This document shows positions 52,282 to 61,584 of a stretch of DNA of 64,000 bases, piece after piece. The position numbers and the translations under genes are program-made. This stretch comes from Mesorhizobium koreense (GTDB lineage: Bacteria; Pseudomonadota; Alphaproteobacteria; Rhizobiales; Rhizobiaceae): contig NZ_CP134228.1 in the NCBI RefSeq assembly GCF_031656215.1, forward strand, positions 2,251,001 to 2,315,000. Direction: 5' to 3'. The first letter of the stretch is position 1. Every line of letters starts with the position of its first letter. The notes beneath the pieces were generated by a model, which saw only the letters and a program-made list of their open reading frames with translations, had not been told where the DNA came from and searched no databases.

Positions 52282-54321
52282 ATGAGCTGGACGGTCGGTG
52301 TCGACGTAGGTGGGACCTTTACCGACTTCTTCCTTTCGGACAGCACGACTGGAGCCGTTCACGTCCACAAGATTCCCTCCACGCCGGATGACCCCTCGAC
52401 CGCCGTTCTCTCGGGACTGATCGACCTCCGCACCCGCCTTGATCTGCCCGCGAACGTGCTCGATCGGTTCGCCCACGGTACGACCGTCGCCACGAACGCC
52501 TTGATCGAGCGGAAGGGCGGACGCGTGGCCATGATAACCACGGCCGGATTCCGCGACCTCGTCGAGATCGGCCGCCAGGTTCGTCCCAAGGTCTACGATT
52601 TGAACGCCGATGCGCCGATGCCGGTGGTGCCGCGCGAGTGTCGTTTCGAGGTGGCGGAGCGCATCGGTCCCAGCGGAGAGGTCCTGCGGGACTTGCTCGA
52701 CGAAGAGATCGACCGCGTAGTGGCGGAGGTGGTTGCGGCGAACGTCGACAGTTGCGCCGTCTGCCTGCTCTTCTCCTTCATCAATCCGCGGCACGAGCAA
52801 CGTATCGGGGCCGCGCTCAGCGAGCGCTGTCCAGGCATCCAGGTTTCGTTGTCGAGTGATGTGCAGCCGGAGTTCCGCGAATATGAGCGGTTTTCGACGA
52901 CGCTCTTGAACGCGTTCCTGAAGCCGAAAGTTACGCAATACATGAACCATCTGGCCTCGTCGCTCGCCGGCGAAGCACCGCGCGCGTCGATCGGTATCAG
53001 CCAGTCTTCCGGTGGGTTGATGAACATTCACCGTGCTTCCGAAATGCCGATCCGCACCGCTCTGTCTGGGCCGGCCGCCGGCGTCGTGGGAGCCATGTCG
53101 GTCGCGACCCGCTCCAAACGAAGTGACCTGATCACCCTGGACATAGGCGGCACGAGCACGGACGTCTGCCTTATCGAAAATGGCGCCGCGACGCTGGCCT
53201 ATGGCCGCAATATCGCCGACTTTCCCGTTCGCCTACCCTCGATCGATATCCACACCGTCGGGGCCGGCGGCGGATCGATCGCGCATATCGGCCGTGACGG
53301 CCTGCTCAAGGTAGGGCCGGAAAGCGCGGGCGCCGCTCCCGGGCCGGCCTGCTACGGACAAGGAGGCACGCTGCCGACGGTTACAGATGCGAATGTGGTG
53401 CTCGGCCGCCTTCCATGCGAGCTTGTCGGCGGGGGAATGAGGCTCGACCGCGATGCCGCCGCGCGCGCGATCGAGCCGATTGCCGACAAGCTGGGGCTCT
53501 CGGTCGAAGAGGCGGCCCTGGGGATCATCAGGATCGTTGTTTCCAATATGGTTAGGGCGATCCGCGTCGTGTCGATCGAGCGCGGTTACGATCCGCGGCG
53601 TTTCTCGCTGATGCCTTTCGGAGGCGCGGGCGGCCTGCACGCCGCCGACGTTGCCCGTGAACTGGGAATGCGGGATATCGTCGTCCCGATTTCTCCAGGT
53701 ATCCTCTGCGCTGAAGGGGTTGCGGTTTCCGACCTCGAAGAGAGCTTCGTGGCCACGGTGAGGGCTCCCGTCGAGCAGGATCTGGGGCCCGTGCGGTCAG
53801 CCTTGGCACGCCTCCTCGATGAGGCCGGCACATGGGCCATGAGCATCGGGGAGGGGCAGCATTGCGATCTGTCCGCCGCGCTCGACATGCGCTACGTCGG
53901 CCAGAATTACGAGCTTCCCATAGACATCGGCAACGGAAACGAATCGTCGCTTCCCGGCGGTCAAGAACTGCAGAGCCGGTTTTTTGCCGAACACCGGGCG
54001 AAATACGGACACTTCGACCCGAACGCCAGCGTCGAGATCATCAATGTGCGTCTTCGCGCGCGTATCCAGTTCGGCAAGGTGCGGCCCTCCAACAATCCGG
54101 GACGTGCCCCTTCGGAAGCCGCGCCTCTCAATGGACTCGTCTGGTTCGGCGGCGATCGTCCGGTAGAAACATCCATCGTCGATCGTGCCTCGCTTGGTCC
54201 GGGCGATAGCCTCGCCGGACCGGTGATCATCACTCAGTTCGATTCGACCACGGTGGTTCCTCCCGGAGCGGCCGCCCATGTCGACGAAGCGGGAAATCTG
54301 ATCATGGAGCTTAGCGCGTGA
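52282..54321 (+). CDS. Hydantoinase A/oxoprolinase-family subunit (second locus)
   Basis: The 679-residue ATP-binding subunit opens SWTVGVDVGGTFTDFFLSDS and shows HGTTVATNALIERKGGR (about 77-93), ALSGPAAGVVGAM and LDIGGTSTDVCL, as expected for HyuA. ATG 52282 follows GAGGAGA and starts the conserved domain at once; the upstream in-frame region overlaps the promoter. It is diverged from the copy at 19228, so this is a separate enzyme with its own importer. A hydantoin, a lactam or a related ring is the likely substrate. Confidence 0.88.
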   Translation: MSWTVGVDVGGTFTDFFLSDSTTGAVHVHKIPSTPDDPSTAVLSGLIDLRTRLDLPANVLDRFAHGTTVATNALIERKGGRVAMITTAGFRDLVEIGRQVRPKVYDLNADAPMPVVPRECRFEVAERIGPSGEVLRDLLDEEIDRVVAEVVAANVDSCAVCLLFSFINPRHEQRIGAALSERCPGIQVSLSSDVQPEFREYERFSTTLLNAFLKPKVTQYMNHLASSLAGEAPRASIGISQSSGGLMNIHRASEMPIRTALSGPAAGVVGAMSVATRSKRSDLITLDIGGTSTDVCLIENGAATLAYGRNIADFPVRLPSIDIHTVGAGGGSIAHIGRDGLLKVGPESAGAAPGPACYGQGGTLPTVTDANVVLGRLPCELVGGGMRLDRDAAARAIEPIADKLGLSVEEAALGIIRIVVSNMVRAIRVVSIERGYDPRRFSLMPFGGAGGLHAADVARELGMRDIVVPISPGILCAEGVAVSDLEESFVATVRAPVEQDLGPVRSALARLLDEAGTWAMSIGEGQHCDLSAALDMRYVGQNYELPIDIGNGNESSLPGGQELQSRFFAEHRAKYGHFDPNASVEIINVRLRARIQFGKVRPSNNPGRAPSEAAPLNGLVWFGGDRPVETSIVDRASLGPGDSLAGPVIITQFDSTTVVPPGAAAHVDEAGNLIMELSA

Positions 54322-56009
54322 GTACGCCCAATCTGGATCCGATAACGCTGGAAATCATCTGGAACGGTTTGCGCTCGGTGACCGACGAGTGCTTCCTGAC
54401 GGTTCAGCGCAGCGCTTTCTCGACCAATATCAAGGAGCGCCACGACCACTCCATCGCTATCCTCGACCGGTCCGGCCGCCTCATCGTGCAGGCGGACAAG
54501 TCGATGCCTATCCATCTCGCCTCCATGACGGGGCTGGTGCAGGTCCTGCTCGACCGCTACGGCTCCGATATCGGCCCGAACGATATCTTTGTCGCCAACG
54601 ACCCGCATGTTGCCGGGGGTACCCATCTGCCGGACATCAACATGGCGATGCCGGTTTTTGCCGATGGCGAGCTGGCGGGGTTCGTATGCAATATCGCCCA
54701 CCATGCCGATGTAGGCGGCGCCGCCAAGGGCTCCATGTCGGGCGGGCTTACCGAGATCTATCAGGAGGGCGTGCGGATTCCGGTCGTTCGCCTGCACCGT
54801 GGCGGCGAACTGCAAAAAGAGATCTTCGATATCCTGCTGCTCAACATGCGGCTGCCGCGCGAGCGACGGGGCGATCTGAATGCGCAGATCGCAGCCTGCC
54901 GGCTCGGGAACGACCGCATGGCCCAGATCTTCGCGCGCTTCGGCGTGGAGAACGTGCTGCAGGCTTTCGCCGACATCGTGACGCGTACCAGGGAACGGAT
55001 GCGGCAAACGATAGCCGCCCTTCCGGACGGCACCTGGTCGTTCGAGGATTTCATGGACGATGACGGGGCGGGACGCGAGGACGTCCGCATCGCGCTGACC
55101 GTGAAGAAAACGGATAGCACGATCGTCCTCGATTTCACGGGATCTGACCCGCAGGTACCCGGCAATATCAATCTGACGCTGAACGCCGTCCAGTCGGCTG
55201 TCGCCTTCGTGCTGAAGGCGCTTCTCGATCCCGATATGCCGAACAATCAGGGTGTGCTCGACGCGCTCGAGATCGTTGCGCCGCGCGGCTCCATCGTGAA
55301 CTGCGACGGCCCCAGCGCCGTCGCGCTGCGCGCCAATACCTGCCAGCGCGTCATCGACGTGGTGTTCGGAGCTCTCGCGTCCGTACTTCCGGAGAAGACG
55401 ACGGGCGCATCCAACGGGGCCAACACCAGCATGGTGTTCGCCGGGACGGATCCGCTGACCGGCGCTCCATATGTCTATCTCGAGACGTTGGGTGGTGGAA
55501 TGGGCGCGCGCTCGACCCATGACGGCAAGGACGGGGTCCAGGTCGGCATAACGAACACGTCCAACCTGCCGGTCGAGGCGATCGAAATGGAATATCCGCT
55601 TCGCGTCGAGGAGTATTCGCTCGTCGCCGATTCCGGTGGGGCAGGGCGCCAGCGCGGCGGAATGGGCCTGCGCCGCGTGATCCGCCCGGTCGGCCACGCT
55701 TGCGAGTTTTCCGGAGTCGGCGAACGTTTCAGGCACCAGCCATGGGGCATCTTCGGCGGGGAGAGCGGAAGTTCGGGCCGGTTCTTCCTCAGGGATGATG
55801 ACGGGAAGGTCACCGACTTGCCGCCAAAGGCTTCGGGCATGGTGCTGGCGCCTGAACAAGTGGTGGTGGCGGAGACGCCGGGCGCCGGCGGATACGGAGA
55901 TCCGCTCGGTCGTTCCGAGGCGGATCTCGCGACCGACCGTGTCTCGGGCAAATTCTCGGACGAGTATCTCAGACATCACTATGCCAAAGCCGATCGGAAG
56001 TCGGCGTAG
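54318..56009 (+). CDS. Hydantoinase B/oxoprolinase-family subunit (second locus)
   Basis: The 563-residue product is the partner B subunit (LDPITLEIIWNGLRSVTDEC start, NDIFVANDPHVAGGTHLPDI at about 90-109, and GGGMGARSTHDGKDGVQVG late). The GTG start overlaps the hyuA-type stop by 4 bp. A-before-B order is the reverse of the first locus. The binding-protein gene of a polyamine-type importer follows 38 bp later, which ties enzyme and uptake together. Confidence 0.88.
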   Translation: MSTPNLDPITLEIIWNGLRSVTDECFLTVQRSAFSTNIKERHDHSIAILDRSGRLIVQADKSMPIHLASMTGLVQVLLDRYGSDIGPNDIFVANDPHVAGGTHLPDINMAMPVFADGELAGFVCNIAHHADVGGAAKGSMSGGLTEIYQEGVRIPVVRLHRGGELQKEIFDILLLNMRLPRERRGDLNAQIAACRLGNDRMAQIFARFGVENVLQAFADIVTRTRERMRQTIAALPDGTWSFEDFMDDDGAGREDVRIALTVKKTDSTIVLDFTGSDPQVPGNINLTLNAVQSAVAFVLKALLDPDMPNNQGVLDALEIVAPRGSIVNCDGPSAVALRANTCQRVIDVVFGALASVLPEKTTGASNGANTSMVFAGTDPLTGAPYVYLETLGGGMGARSTHDGKDGVQVGITNTSNLPVEAIEMEYPLRVEEYSLVADSGGAGRQRGGMGLRRVIRPVGHACEFSGVGERFRHQPWGIFGGESGSSGRFFLRDDDGKVTDLPPKASGMVLAPEQVVVAETPGAGGYGDPLGRSEADLATDRVSGKFSDEYLRHHYAKADRKSA

Positions 56010-56047
56010 CCGATACAGAAACAGGATCAGAGCAAGGGAGGAAAACG

Positions 56048-57118
56048 ATGACAGACAGAATGAATAACGGATTGACCCGCCGGGTCGTCCTGAAAGCGCT
56101 AGCCGGGTCGGCAGCCACGGGATTGGCGATGCCGGCGATCGTCAACAGGGCGTACGCCAACGAAACGCTGGTGGTGTACAATTTCGACGGCATCATCGGG
56201 AAATTCATCAAGGAGAACTGGATCGACCCCTTCGCCAAGTCCGAAGGCGTCCGCATCGACGTGTTGACGATGCAGGGCAGTTCGCCCCCGATGGCCAAGA
56301 TCAAGGCTCAGGTCGACGCAGGACGGCCCGATGCCGACGTCATCCCGATGCAGCTCACCGACTATACATTCGCGGTGCGCAACAATCTCCTGATGCCGAT
56401 CGGCCGTGACGAGATTCCCGAATACGCGAACCTTTTCCCCGAATTCGTGACGGACCATGGCCCCGGCCTGATCCTCTGGTGCTATGGGCTGGCCTACAAC
56501 ACGAAGCACATCGCCGAGAGGCCCAAGCAGTGGAAAGAGATGTGGAACCCGGCCTATAAAGGCAAGGTCGCCCTCAACGAGGCGCTCTTCGAACAGGCTC
56601 TCCAGATGGTGAATCTCGTAGCGAAAGGGAAGCCGACGCCGGTCGACAAGGAGACGTTCGCCGAACTGGACAAGCTGCGGCCGAACCTGGCCACCCTTTG
56701 GACGACCGGCGCTCAGGCGGAGCAGCTTCTGCGCACCGAGGAAGTCTGGTTGACGCCGTGCTGGAACGGCCGGGTCTTCACGCTTCAGGATAACGGAGTC
56801 CCGGTGGATTTCGTGACGCCCGAGGAAGGCTTCTTCGTCCGCTATGATCCGTATTGCATCCCGCGTGGGGCCAAAAATCCCGCCCTTGCGAAGCGCTGGA
56901 TCAACTACATCTGCAATGCAGACCGCCAGAAAGGCCTCGCAGACCAGCTCTTCCAGGGCACGCCCAACATGAAGGTCAGCTATACGCCGGACATCGCGAA
57001 GCGCGTCGTCATCACCAAGCCGGAGGACCTCAAGCTGGCGGTGAAGGAAGACTATGGCGCCATCCTCGATCATCTTGGCGAATGGCGCCGCATGTGGGAC
57101 GCTTGGAAACAGGGCTGA
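56048..57118 (+). CDS. Polyamine/iron-type ABC importer substrate-binding protein
   Basis: The 356-residue protein is a PotD/SBP_bac_8-type periplasmic binding protein. A twin-arginine motif (LTRRVVLKAL, residues 9-18) before an apolar stretch and an ANE cleavage region implies Tat export. Segments such as GPGLILWCYGLAYNTKHI and the AKRWINYICNADRQ stretch fit the family. GGGAGGAAAA precedes the ATG. Relatives bind polyamines, opines, small cyclic amides or other cations, which suits a hydantoinase substrate. Confidence 0.88.
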   Translation: MTDRMNNGLTRRVVLKALAGSAATGLAMPAIVNRAYANETLVVYNFDGIIGKFIKENWIDPFAKSEGVRIDVLTMQGSSPPMAKIKAQVDAGRPDADVIPMQLTDYTFAVRNNLLMPIGRDEIPEYANLFPEFVTDHGPGLILWCYGLAYNTKHIAERPKQWKEMWNPAYKGKVALNEALFEQALQMVNLVAKGKPTPVDKETFAELDKLRPNLATLWTTGAQAEQLLRTEEVWLTPCWNGRVFTLQDNGVPVDFVTPEEGFFVRYDPYCIPRGAKNPALAKRWINYICNADRQKGLADQLFQGTPNMKVSYTPDIAKRVVITKPEDLKLAVKEDYGAILDHLGEWRRMWDAWKQG

Positions 57119-57157
57119 TCCCCGTTCACCGGAACTTCGTCTAGTGAGAAACGGCTG

Positions 57158-58039
57158 ATGCTCGGCGGCGGCGATGAAAGCGCGTCATATCGTCCTTGGT
57201 TGCTCCTGCTGCCAAGTGCGATCCTGTATGCATGCGTTTTTGCGTTGCCGTTGGGTGTCCTGCTTACGGACAGTGTTCGTCCGCCTGCGGAGGCGGGTCA
57301 GACCGCCGGGCCGAGCCTTGCCTACTACCAGGCTTTCTGGACGGACGGCGTAACGTTCAGCATCTTCCTGTCGACCGTCTGGATATCGGTCCTCGTCACG
57401 GTCGCTTGTGTCGTTCTGGGCTATCCCGTGGCGCTTTTCATGCGTCGGGCCGGTCCGCGTATGCGGATTGTCCTCCTGGCGCTGGTCGTCTCCCCCCTGC
57501 TTACCAGCGTCATCGTGCGCAACGTCGCCTGGCTCCTCGTTCTCGGGCACGAAGGGCTGATCAATACGACGTTACGGGCGTTGGGCATCATCGACCAGCC
57601 ATTGCCGCTCCTCTACAATACGTTCGGCGTGGTTGTCGGCGTCACGCATGTCTATCTTTCCTTTGTCGTCCTGCCGCTCTTTGCGAGCCTGCTCGCGATC
57701 GATCCGTCGCTCGAGGAGAACGCCGCAAGCCTCGGCGCATCGCCCTGGCGGGTTTTTGCTCATGTGACCCTGCCGCTTTCGCTGCCGGGCCTGGTCGCCG
57801 GCGTGACCCTGGTCTTCATATTGTCGATGGGCATCTATCTTACGCCCGTGATCATGGGCGGCAGTTTCGTCACCACGCTTGCGATGACGATCACCGATCT
57901 GGTTCGCAACCAGTACGACTGGGCGCGAGCCGCCGCCTTCTCGGTCATGCTGCTGGCCTTCATCGGCGCGGTGCTCGTGCTTTCCTATGCGGCGACGAGA
58001 CAGCTCACCAAGGCCCGCGGCAAGGAGGCGGCGCTTTGA
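57158..58039 (+). CDS. Polyamine-type ABC importer permease, PotB family
   Basis: This 293-residue membrane protein has six predicted membrane segments with a large first periplasmic loop (about 40-75) and the coupling-loop region EENAASLGASPWRVFAHVTLP, typical of PotB-type permeases. It follows the binding-protein gene by 39 bp and overlaps the next gene by 4 bp. The YLTPVIMGG segment near residue 228 is also conserved in the family. Confidence 0.9.
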   Translation: MLGGGDESASYRPWLLLLPSAILYACVFALPLGVLLTDSVRPPAEAGQTAGPSLAYYQAFWTDGVTFSIFLSTVWISVLVTVACVVLGYPVALFMRRAGPRMRIVLLALVVSPLLTSVIVRNVAWLLVLGHEGLINTTLRALGIIDQPLPLLYNTFGVVVGVTHVYLSFVVLPLFASLLAIDPSLEENAASLGASPWRVFAHVTLPLSLPGLVAGVTLVFILSMGIYLTPVIMGGSFVTTLAMTITDLVRNQYDWARAAAFSVMLLAFIGAVLVLSYAATRQLTKARGKEAAL

Positions 58040-58836
58040 AGGAGAGCCGCGAAGGAAAAAAGGGGGCATTTGTCACCATTACTGCGTGCGTCGTCCTGTT
58101 CTTCCTGGTCGTGCCGCAAATCATCCTTCTGATTCAGTCGTTCACCGCGGAGGACTATCTGATGTTCCCGCCGCAGGCCTTCGGAATCCGCTGGTATGCT
58201 TTCATCTTCACGGACCCGGAATGGCGGGAGGCACTTGGGACAAGCCTGATCGTTGCCTCGATTTCCACGCCTGTGGCGCTACTCCTTGGGACGATGGCGG
58301 CACTCGCCCTCGACCGTGGGCCGCCGGCTGGCCGCAAATTCCTGCGCGGCGCGCTCCTGTCGCCCATGCTCCTGCCGCATGTGGTGCTCGGCATGGCGCT
58401 CTATCGCGTGCTTTTGCCGATACGGCTCGACGATACGATACCCGGCTTCGTCGGGGCCCACCTTCTCCTGTGTGTTCCCTATGTCGTGGTCACGGTCGGG
58501 GCCAGCCTGGAAAGTTTCGACCGCCGGTTCGAGGAAGCCGCGCAAAGCCTTGGCGCTTCGCCCTTTTCGGCATTCGTCCATATCGTCCTGCCCATCATCC
58601 GGCCGGGCATTTTCGCAGGCGCGATCTTTTCCTTCATCACCTCATTCGACGAGTTCATCGTCACCTATTTCCTTGCCACGCGGAATTTCACGATCCCGAT
58701 CAAGATATTCAGCAGCCTTTCCTATCAACTCGAACCATCGATAGCTGCCGTTTCCGGCCTGACGCTAGTGCTGACCGCCGTCCTGAGCGGGCTTCTCATC
58801 ACCCGCGGCGGTTATGGGAGAACAGGACAAGCATGA
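58036..58836 (+). CDS. Polyamine-type ABC importer permease, PotC family
   Basis: The 266-residue permease begins with a short basic cytoplasmic stretch (KESREGKKGA) and then a first membrane segment. EEAAQSLGASPFSAFVHIVLP is the ATPase-contact loop, and FSFITSFDEFIVTYFL is a PotC hallmark. The start is TTG 58036, overlapping the PotB-type stop by 4 bp; the frame open further upstream runs through the previous gene. It pairs with the preceding permease. Confidence 0.9.
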   Translation: MKESREGKKGAFVTITACVVLFFLVVPQIILLIQSFTAEDYLMFPPQAFGIRWYAFIFTDPEWREALGTSLIVASISTPVALLLGTMAALALDRGPPAGRKFLRGALLSPMLLPHVVLGMALYRVLLPIRLDDTIPGFVGAHLLLCVPYVVVTVGASLESFDRRFEEAAQSLGASPFSAFVHIVLPIIRPGIFAGAIFSFITSFDEFIVTYFLATRNFTIPIKIFSSLSYQLEPSIAAVSGLTLVLTAVLSGLLITRGGYGRTGQA

Positions 58837-59939
58837 GCGCCGAAGCCGTACATCTCGAAGGCGTGACCAAGCGATACGGAGCGCTTGCCGCAGTCGATGG
58901 GCTGAGCCTCACGATCGGTCGCGGAGAGATGGTCACGCTGCTCGGCCCTTCCGGCTGCGGAAAGACGACGATCCTGCGCATGATCGCCGGCTTCGTGCGG
59001 CCCACTTCCGGGACCGTCAGCATCGCCGGTACGCCCGTCAACGATATACCGCCGCACAAGCGGCAGGTGGGGCTCGTCTTCCAGAACTATGCGCTATTCC
59101 CGCACATGACCGTTGCGGAGAATGTCGGCTTCGGGCTCAAGATGCGGGGTATCGCCAAACAGGCGGCGCGTCCGAAGATCGACGAAGCCCTGGAAAAGGT
59201 TCGCCTCCTTGAACGGCGTGACGCCTATCCGCGCCAATTGTCCGGCGGGCAGCAACAGCGCACGGCCCTGGCTCGGGCCCTTGTGATACAGCCGGATATC
59301 CTCCTGCTGGACGAGCCCTTCGGCGCTCTGGACCGCGAACTCAGGCAGCACATGCAAAGCGAGATGCGCCAGTTGCAGCGCAGCCTCGGCATCTCGACGC
59401 TGCTCGTAACGCACGATCAGGAAGAGGCGCTTACCCTCTCCGATCGCATCGTGGTCATGAACACGGGAAAAGTGGAGCAAGTGGGGACGCCGGCCGACAT
59501 TTTCGAGCGGCCGGCCACGGCGTTCGTCGCCAACTTCATGGGCCGCATGAATCTGCTCAAGGGGCAGTTGAAGCGGCAGCCGGGCGGCCATGGCTGCGAG
59601 CTTGCGCTTGACGGGGTGGAGGCGAGACTTCCGATGGCGGATTGCGAAAGCACGGCCGAGGGTCCCGTGATGGTCATGTTCCGCCCGGAGCGGATCGCCA
59701 CGGTCCATCCTAGTGAAAGGCAGGAGGCAGGCGGATCGCACTCCGCCGTGCTTCGCGGGTCGGTCCTGGATGTCAACTATCTGGGCGCGTGGGCGGAACT
59801 CAAGATTGCCGTCAGCGAAGGTGCTGGCCAACGGTTTACGGTGCGGACATCGAACAAGGATGACGGAACGCCGCCATTCCGCATCGGCGACTCTGTCGAT
59901 CTGATCATCCCCCCCGAGGCGACATACGTCATAGGATAG
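58833..59939 (+). CDS. Polyamine-type ABC importer ATPase, PotA family
   Basis: The 368-residue ATPase has Walker [10 protein letters not shown] (about 36-44), the Q-loop in [12 protein letters not shown], signature LSGGQQQR, Walker [13 protein letters not shown] and a C-terminal TOBE domain (about 285-365). The start overlaps the PotC-type stop. It is the last gene of the operon and the last catabolic gene in the window; base composition falls directly after it. Confidence 0.92.
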   Translation: MSAEAVHLEGVTKRYGALAAVDGLSLTIGRGEMVTLLGPSGCGKTTILRMIAGFVRPTSGTVSIAGTPVNDIPPHKRQVGLVFQNYALFPHMTVAENVGFGLKMRGIAKQAARPKIDEALEKVRLLERRDAYPRQLSGGQQQRTALARALVIQPDILLLDEPFGALDRELRQHMQSEMRQLQRSLGISTLLVTHDQEEALTLSDRIVVMNTGKVEQVGTPADIFERPATAFVANFMGRMNLLKGQLKRQPGGHGCELALDGVEARLPMADCESTAEGPVMVMFRPERIATVHPSERQEAGGSHSAVLRGSVLDVNYLGAWAELKIAVSEGAGQRFTVRTSNKDDGTPPFRIGDSVDLIIPPEATYVIG

Positions 59940-60158
59940 CAGACTCGCGGCGGCCTCATCGGTCCGAGTGTCTCAACCGGTTCTTCAATCTGTGTCCTTC
60001 ACGGCAGCGCGCTGGAGGGCGAACTCGCGGCCGATTCTCGCAAGAATGCACCTGCTCTTCACGATTTCTATCCCTATTTGGCCGGCGTTTTGGAAGGACT
60101 AGCTAGGGCCTGTGAAAATGATGGGCTTCGCAAAGATATTGAAGCGCGGTTGCGCTGA
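59940..60158 (+). pseudogene. Possible gene remnant: open frame of 72 codons without a start
   Basis: Right after the ATPase stop, and in the same frame, the sequence stays open for 72 codons to a TGA at 60156-60158. The conceptual C-terminal part (HDFYPYLAGVLEGLARACEN, then GLRKDIEARLR) looks protein-like, with balanced residues and an amphipathic helix pattern, but no ATG or GTG start exists in frame. It may be the 3' end of a gene truncated by the recombination that produced this junction. The family is not recognised, and chance remains possible. Confidence 0.25.
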
Positions 60159-60299
60159 GAAGGAAGGTAAGGTTTTTTGGCTCTTCATCTATCGCGTCAA
60201 AGCGCACGTCCGTGCCATGCAAAATGACACCCATAGCCGCTCGTGCCTCATACGGAGCCGGTGGTGTTAATCTAAATAACTGAAATTATTAAAGAATTC

Positions 60300-60334
60300 T
60301 GGTAGCGGAGGTCTGCTTTGGCGCAACCCCCCGA
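60300..60334 (+). repeat. Partial copy of the tRNA-Met 3' end, att-like direct repeat
   Basis: TGGTAGCGGAGG (60300-60311) is identical to the plus-strand sequence at 61585-61597 that encodes the tRNA-Met 3' end, and AACCCCCCGAC follows where the tRNA has AACCCCCGAC, with 4 bp more between. An ATTAAA also precedes both copies. Duplicated tRNA 3' ends are the usual scar of integrase-mediated insertion. The segment between the repeats is about 1.3 kb and has lower GC. Confidence 0.5.
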
Positions 60335-60460
60335 CCGAAAATCATGTCGCATTCGCGTGGCGTGAAGCGGTTAAGCGGCGATCCAGTGAGCGAGCAGCGT
60401 AGGTTTCGTGAGAGGCGATATCGCTCTTGAACATCTGCTTTCGATGGGTGCTTAATCGTC

Positions 60461-61495
60461 GTGCGCGTATTGCAGGATCAGAGCCAGAATTTGCAGTTCG
60501 AATACACAGACCCACAAACCGAATTCGAGGCGCTGATCGGCGGCCACTTCTCTATCAACGCCTTCGGCGTGATTGAACCTGGAGACGATATCAAGTTTCG
60601 TGACTTTCTGGAGCGGTCATCTCCTCCACCGAGAACGACTGTCTACATCGACTCCCTTGGCGGTGACGTGGATGCGGCTATTGGCATCGGCCGATTGATC
60701 CGAGGCGCGTGGATGCATACGGCCATAGGCAATTATGTTCTTCGAGGAAGGAAGGAATTCGTAACAGAGAGGGACCATCTACCCGGACGGTGCATGAGCG
60801 CAGCTACTCTAATCTACCTCGGCGGAAGGCTTCGATATTTCAACGCTGAGGCTCAGTTTGGCGTACATCAGTTCTCCTTTCGAAATCCATCGCCTGACGA
60901 CTTGGGACGATCGCAGGTCTTGTCCGCCAAGATAGCTCTGTATGTGTTTGAAATGGGGGTATCGCCCGAATTTCTAGAATTGTCGTCTTCAGTGCTAAGC
61001 AGTCAGATCAAGCTTGTCGACGAGGTAAGTTTACGCCGCTTGAAAGTCGTGACTGGTGGGGAAACGGATGTCACTTGGAGCGTGCAGGCGCGAGCCGGCG
61101 GGTTGTACGTTCGAGGCGAGCGGGATTCACTCTACGGCCACCACAAAGTGATGTTGCACTACCGCAAGGATTCGGGGTTCCTTTTTCATGCAGTTATCGA
61201 GGCTCAAGGCCGCGAAAGAGAGCTTACGACATTCCCCCTCGTAGAGATCGTTGTGAATGGCGAGGACACTCGCATAGACATCTCGCAGCGAGCTTTGCGG
61301 GAGCGAGTCGGAATTTACATCAATGTGATGTCCAGCCTATCGCAGTTAGAAGCCCGCATGCTGGCATATTCAAACAGCTTTGGTGTTCAAGTAAGAGCAT
61401 CAAGCGAGGCGCCAGTGTTTCTAGGAATAGCCGCGATTTCCACAGAAGGCGGAAAAGAGCAGTTGGCGGCCTTTTTTGAGACCCTTTCCAAGTAG
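60461..61495 (+). CDS. ClpP/crotonase-fold serine protease-like protein, COG3904-like
   Basis: The 344-residue protein has a ClpP-like N-terminal half: VYIDSLGGDVDAAIGIGRLI (61-80) gives the glycine turn, Ser113 in GRCMSAATLIYLGG and His136 in FGVHQFSF occupy the nucleophile and histidine positions, and the VDEVSLRRLKVVTGG stretch closes the domain. The C-terminal part (about 205-344) is not recognised. No signal peptide is evident. The start is taken as GTG 60461, the first possible codon after an in-frame stop; there is no clear ribosome-binding site. Base use is visibly less GC-rich than in neighbours. It lies alone between a tRNA-Met copy and tRNA-Met, suggesting acquisition. Confidence 0.7.
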   Translation: MRVLQDQSQNLQFEYTDPQTEFEALIGGHFSINAFGVIEPGDDIKFRDFLERSSPPPRTTVYIDSLGGDVDAAIGIGRLIRGAWMHTAIGNYVLRGRKEFVTERDHLPGRCMSAATLIYLGGRLRYFNAEAQFGVHQFSFRNPSPDDLGRSQVLSAKIALYVFEMGVSPEFLELSSSVLSSQIKLVDEVSLRRLKVVTGGETDVTWSVQARAGGLYVRGERDSLYGHHKVMLHYRKDSGFLFHAVIEAQGRERELTTFPLVEIVVNGEDTRIDISQRALRERVGIYINVMSSLSQLEARMLAYSNSFGVQVRASSEAPVFLGIAAISTEGGKEQLAAFFETLSK

Positions 61496-61584
61496 ACGCC
61501 GTCGCCGATCAAATGGATCAGGGGCTGTCGGGGGTGCTGGCCGGTAGCGGGTTGAAAATAAGCTAAGCTATTGATATTAAACGG

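Larger units (their letters stand above)
59940..60460. other. 521-bp lower-GC gap between the catabolic region and the ClpP-like gene
   Basis: No intact gene is supported. The first 219 bp hold an open frame without a start (see 59940-60158). About 60160-60300 is AT-rich with a T6 run near 60174. A partial copy of the tRNA-Met 3' end follows at 60300. No convincing intrinsic terminator for the importer operon is visible; only a weak ACTCG/CGAGT inverted repeat near 59943-59972 is present. Confidence 0.6.
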
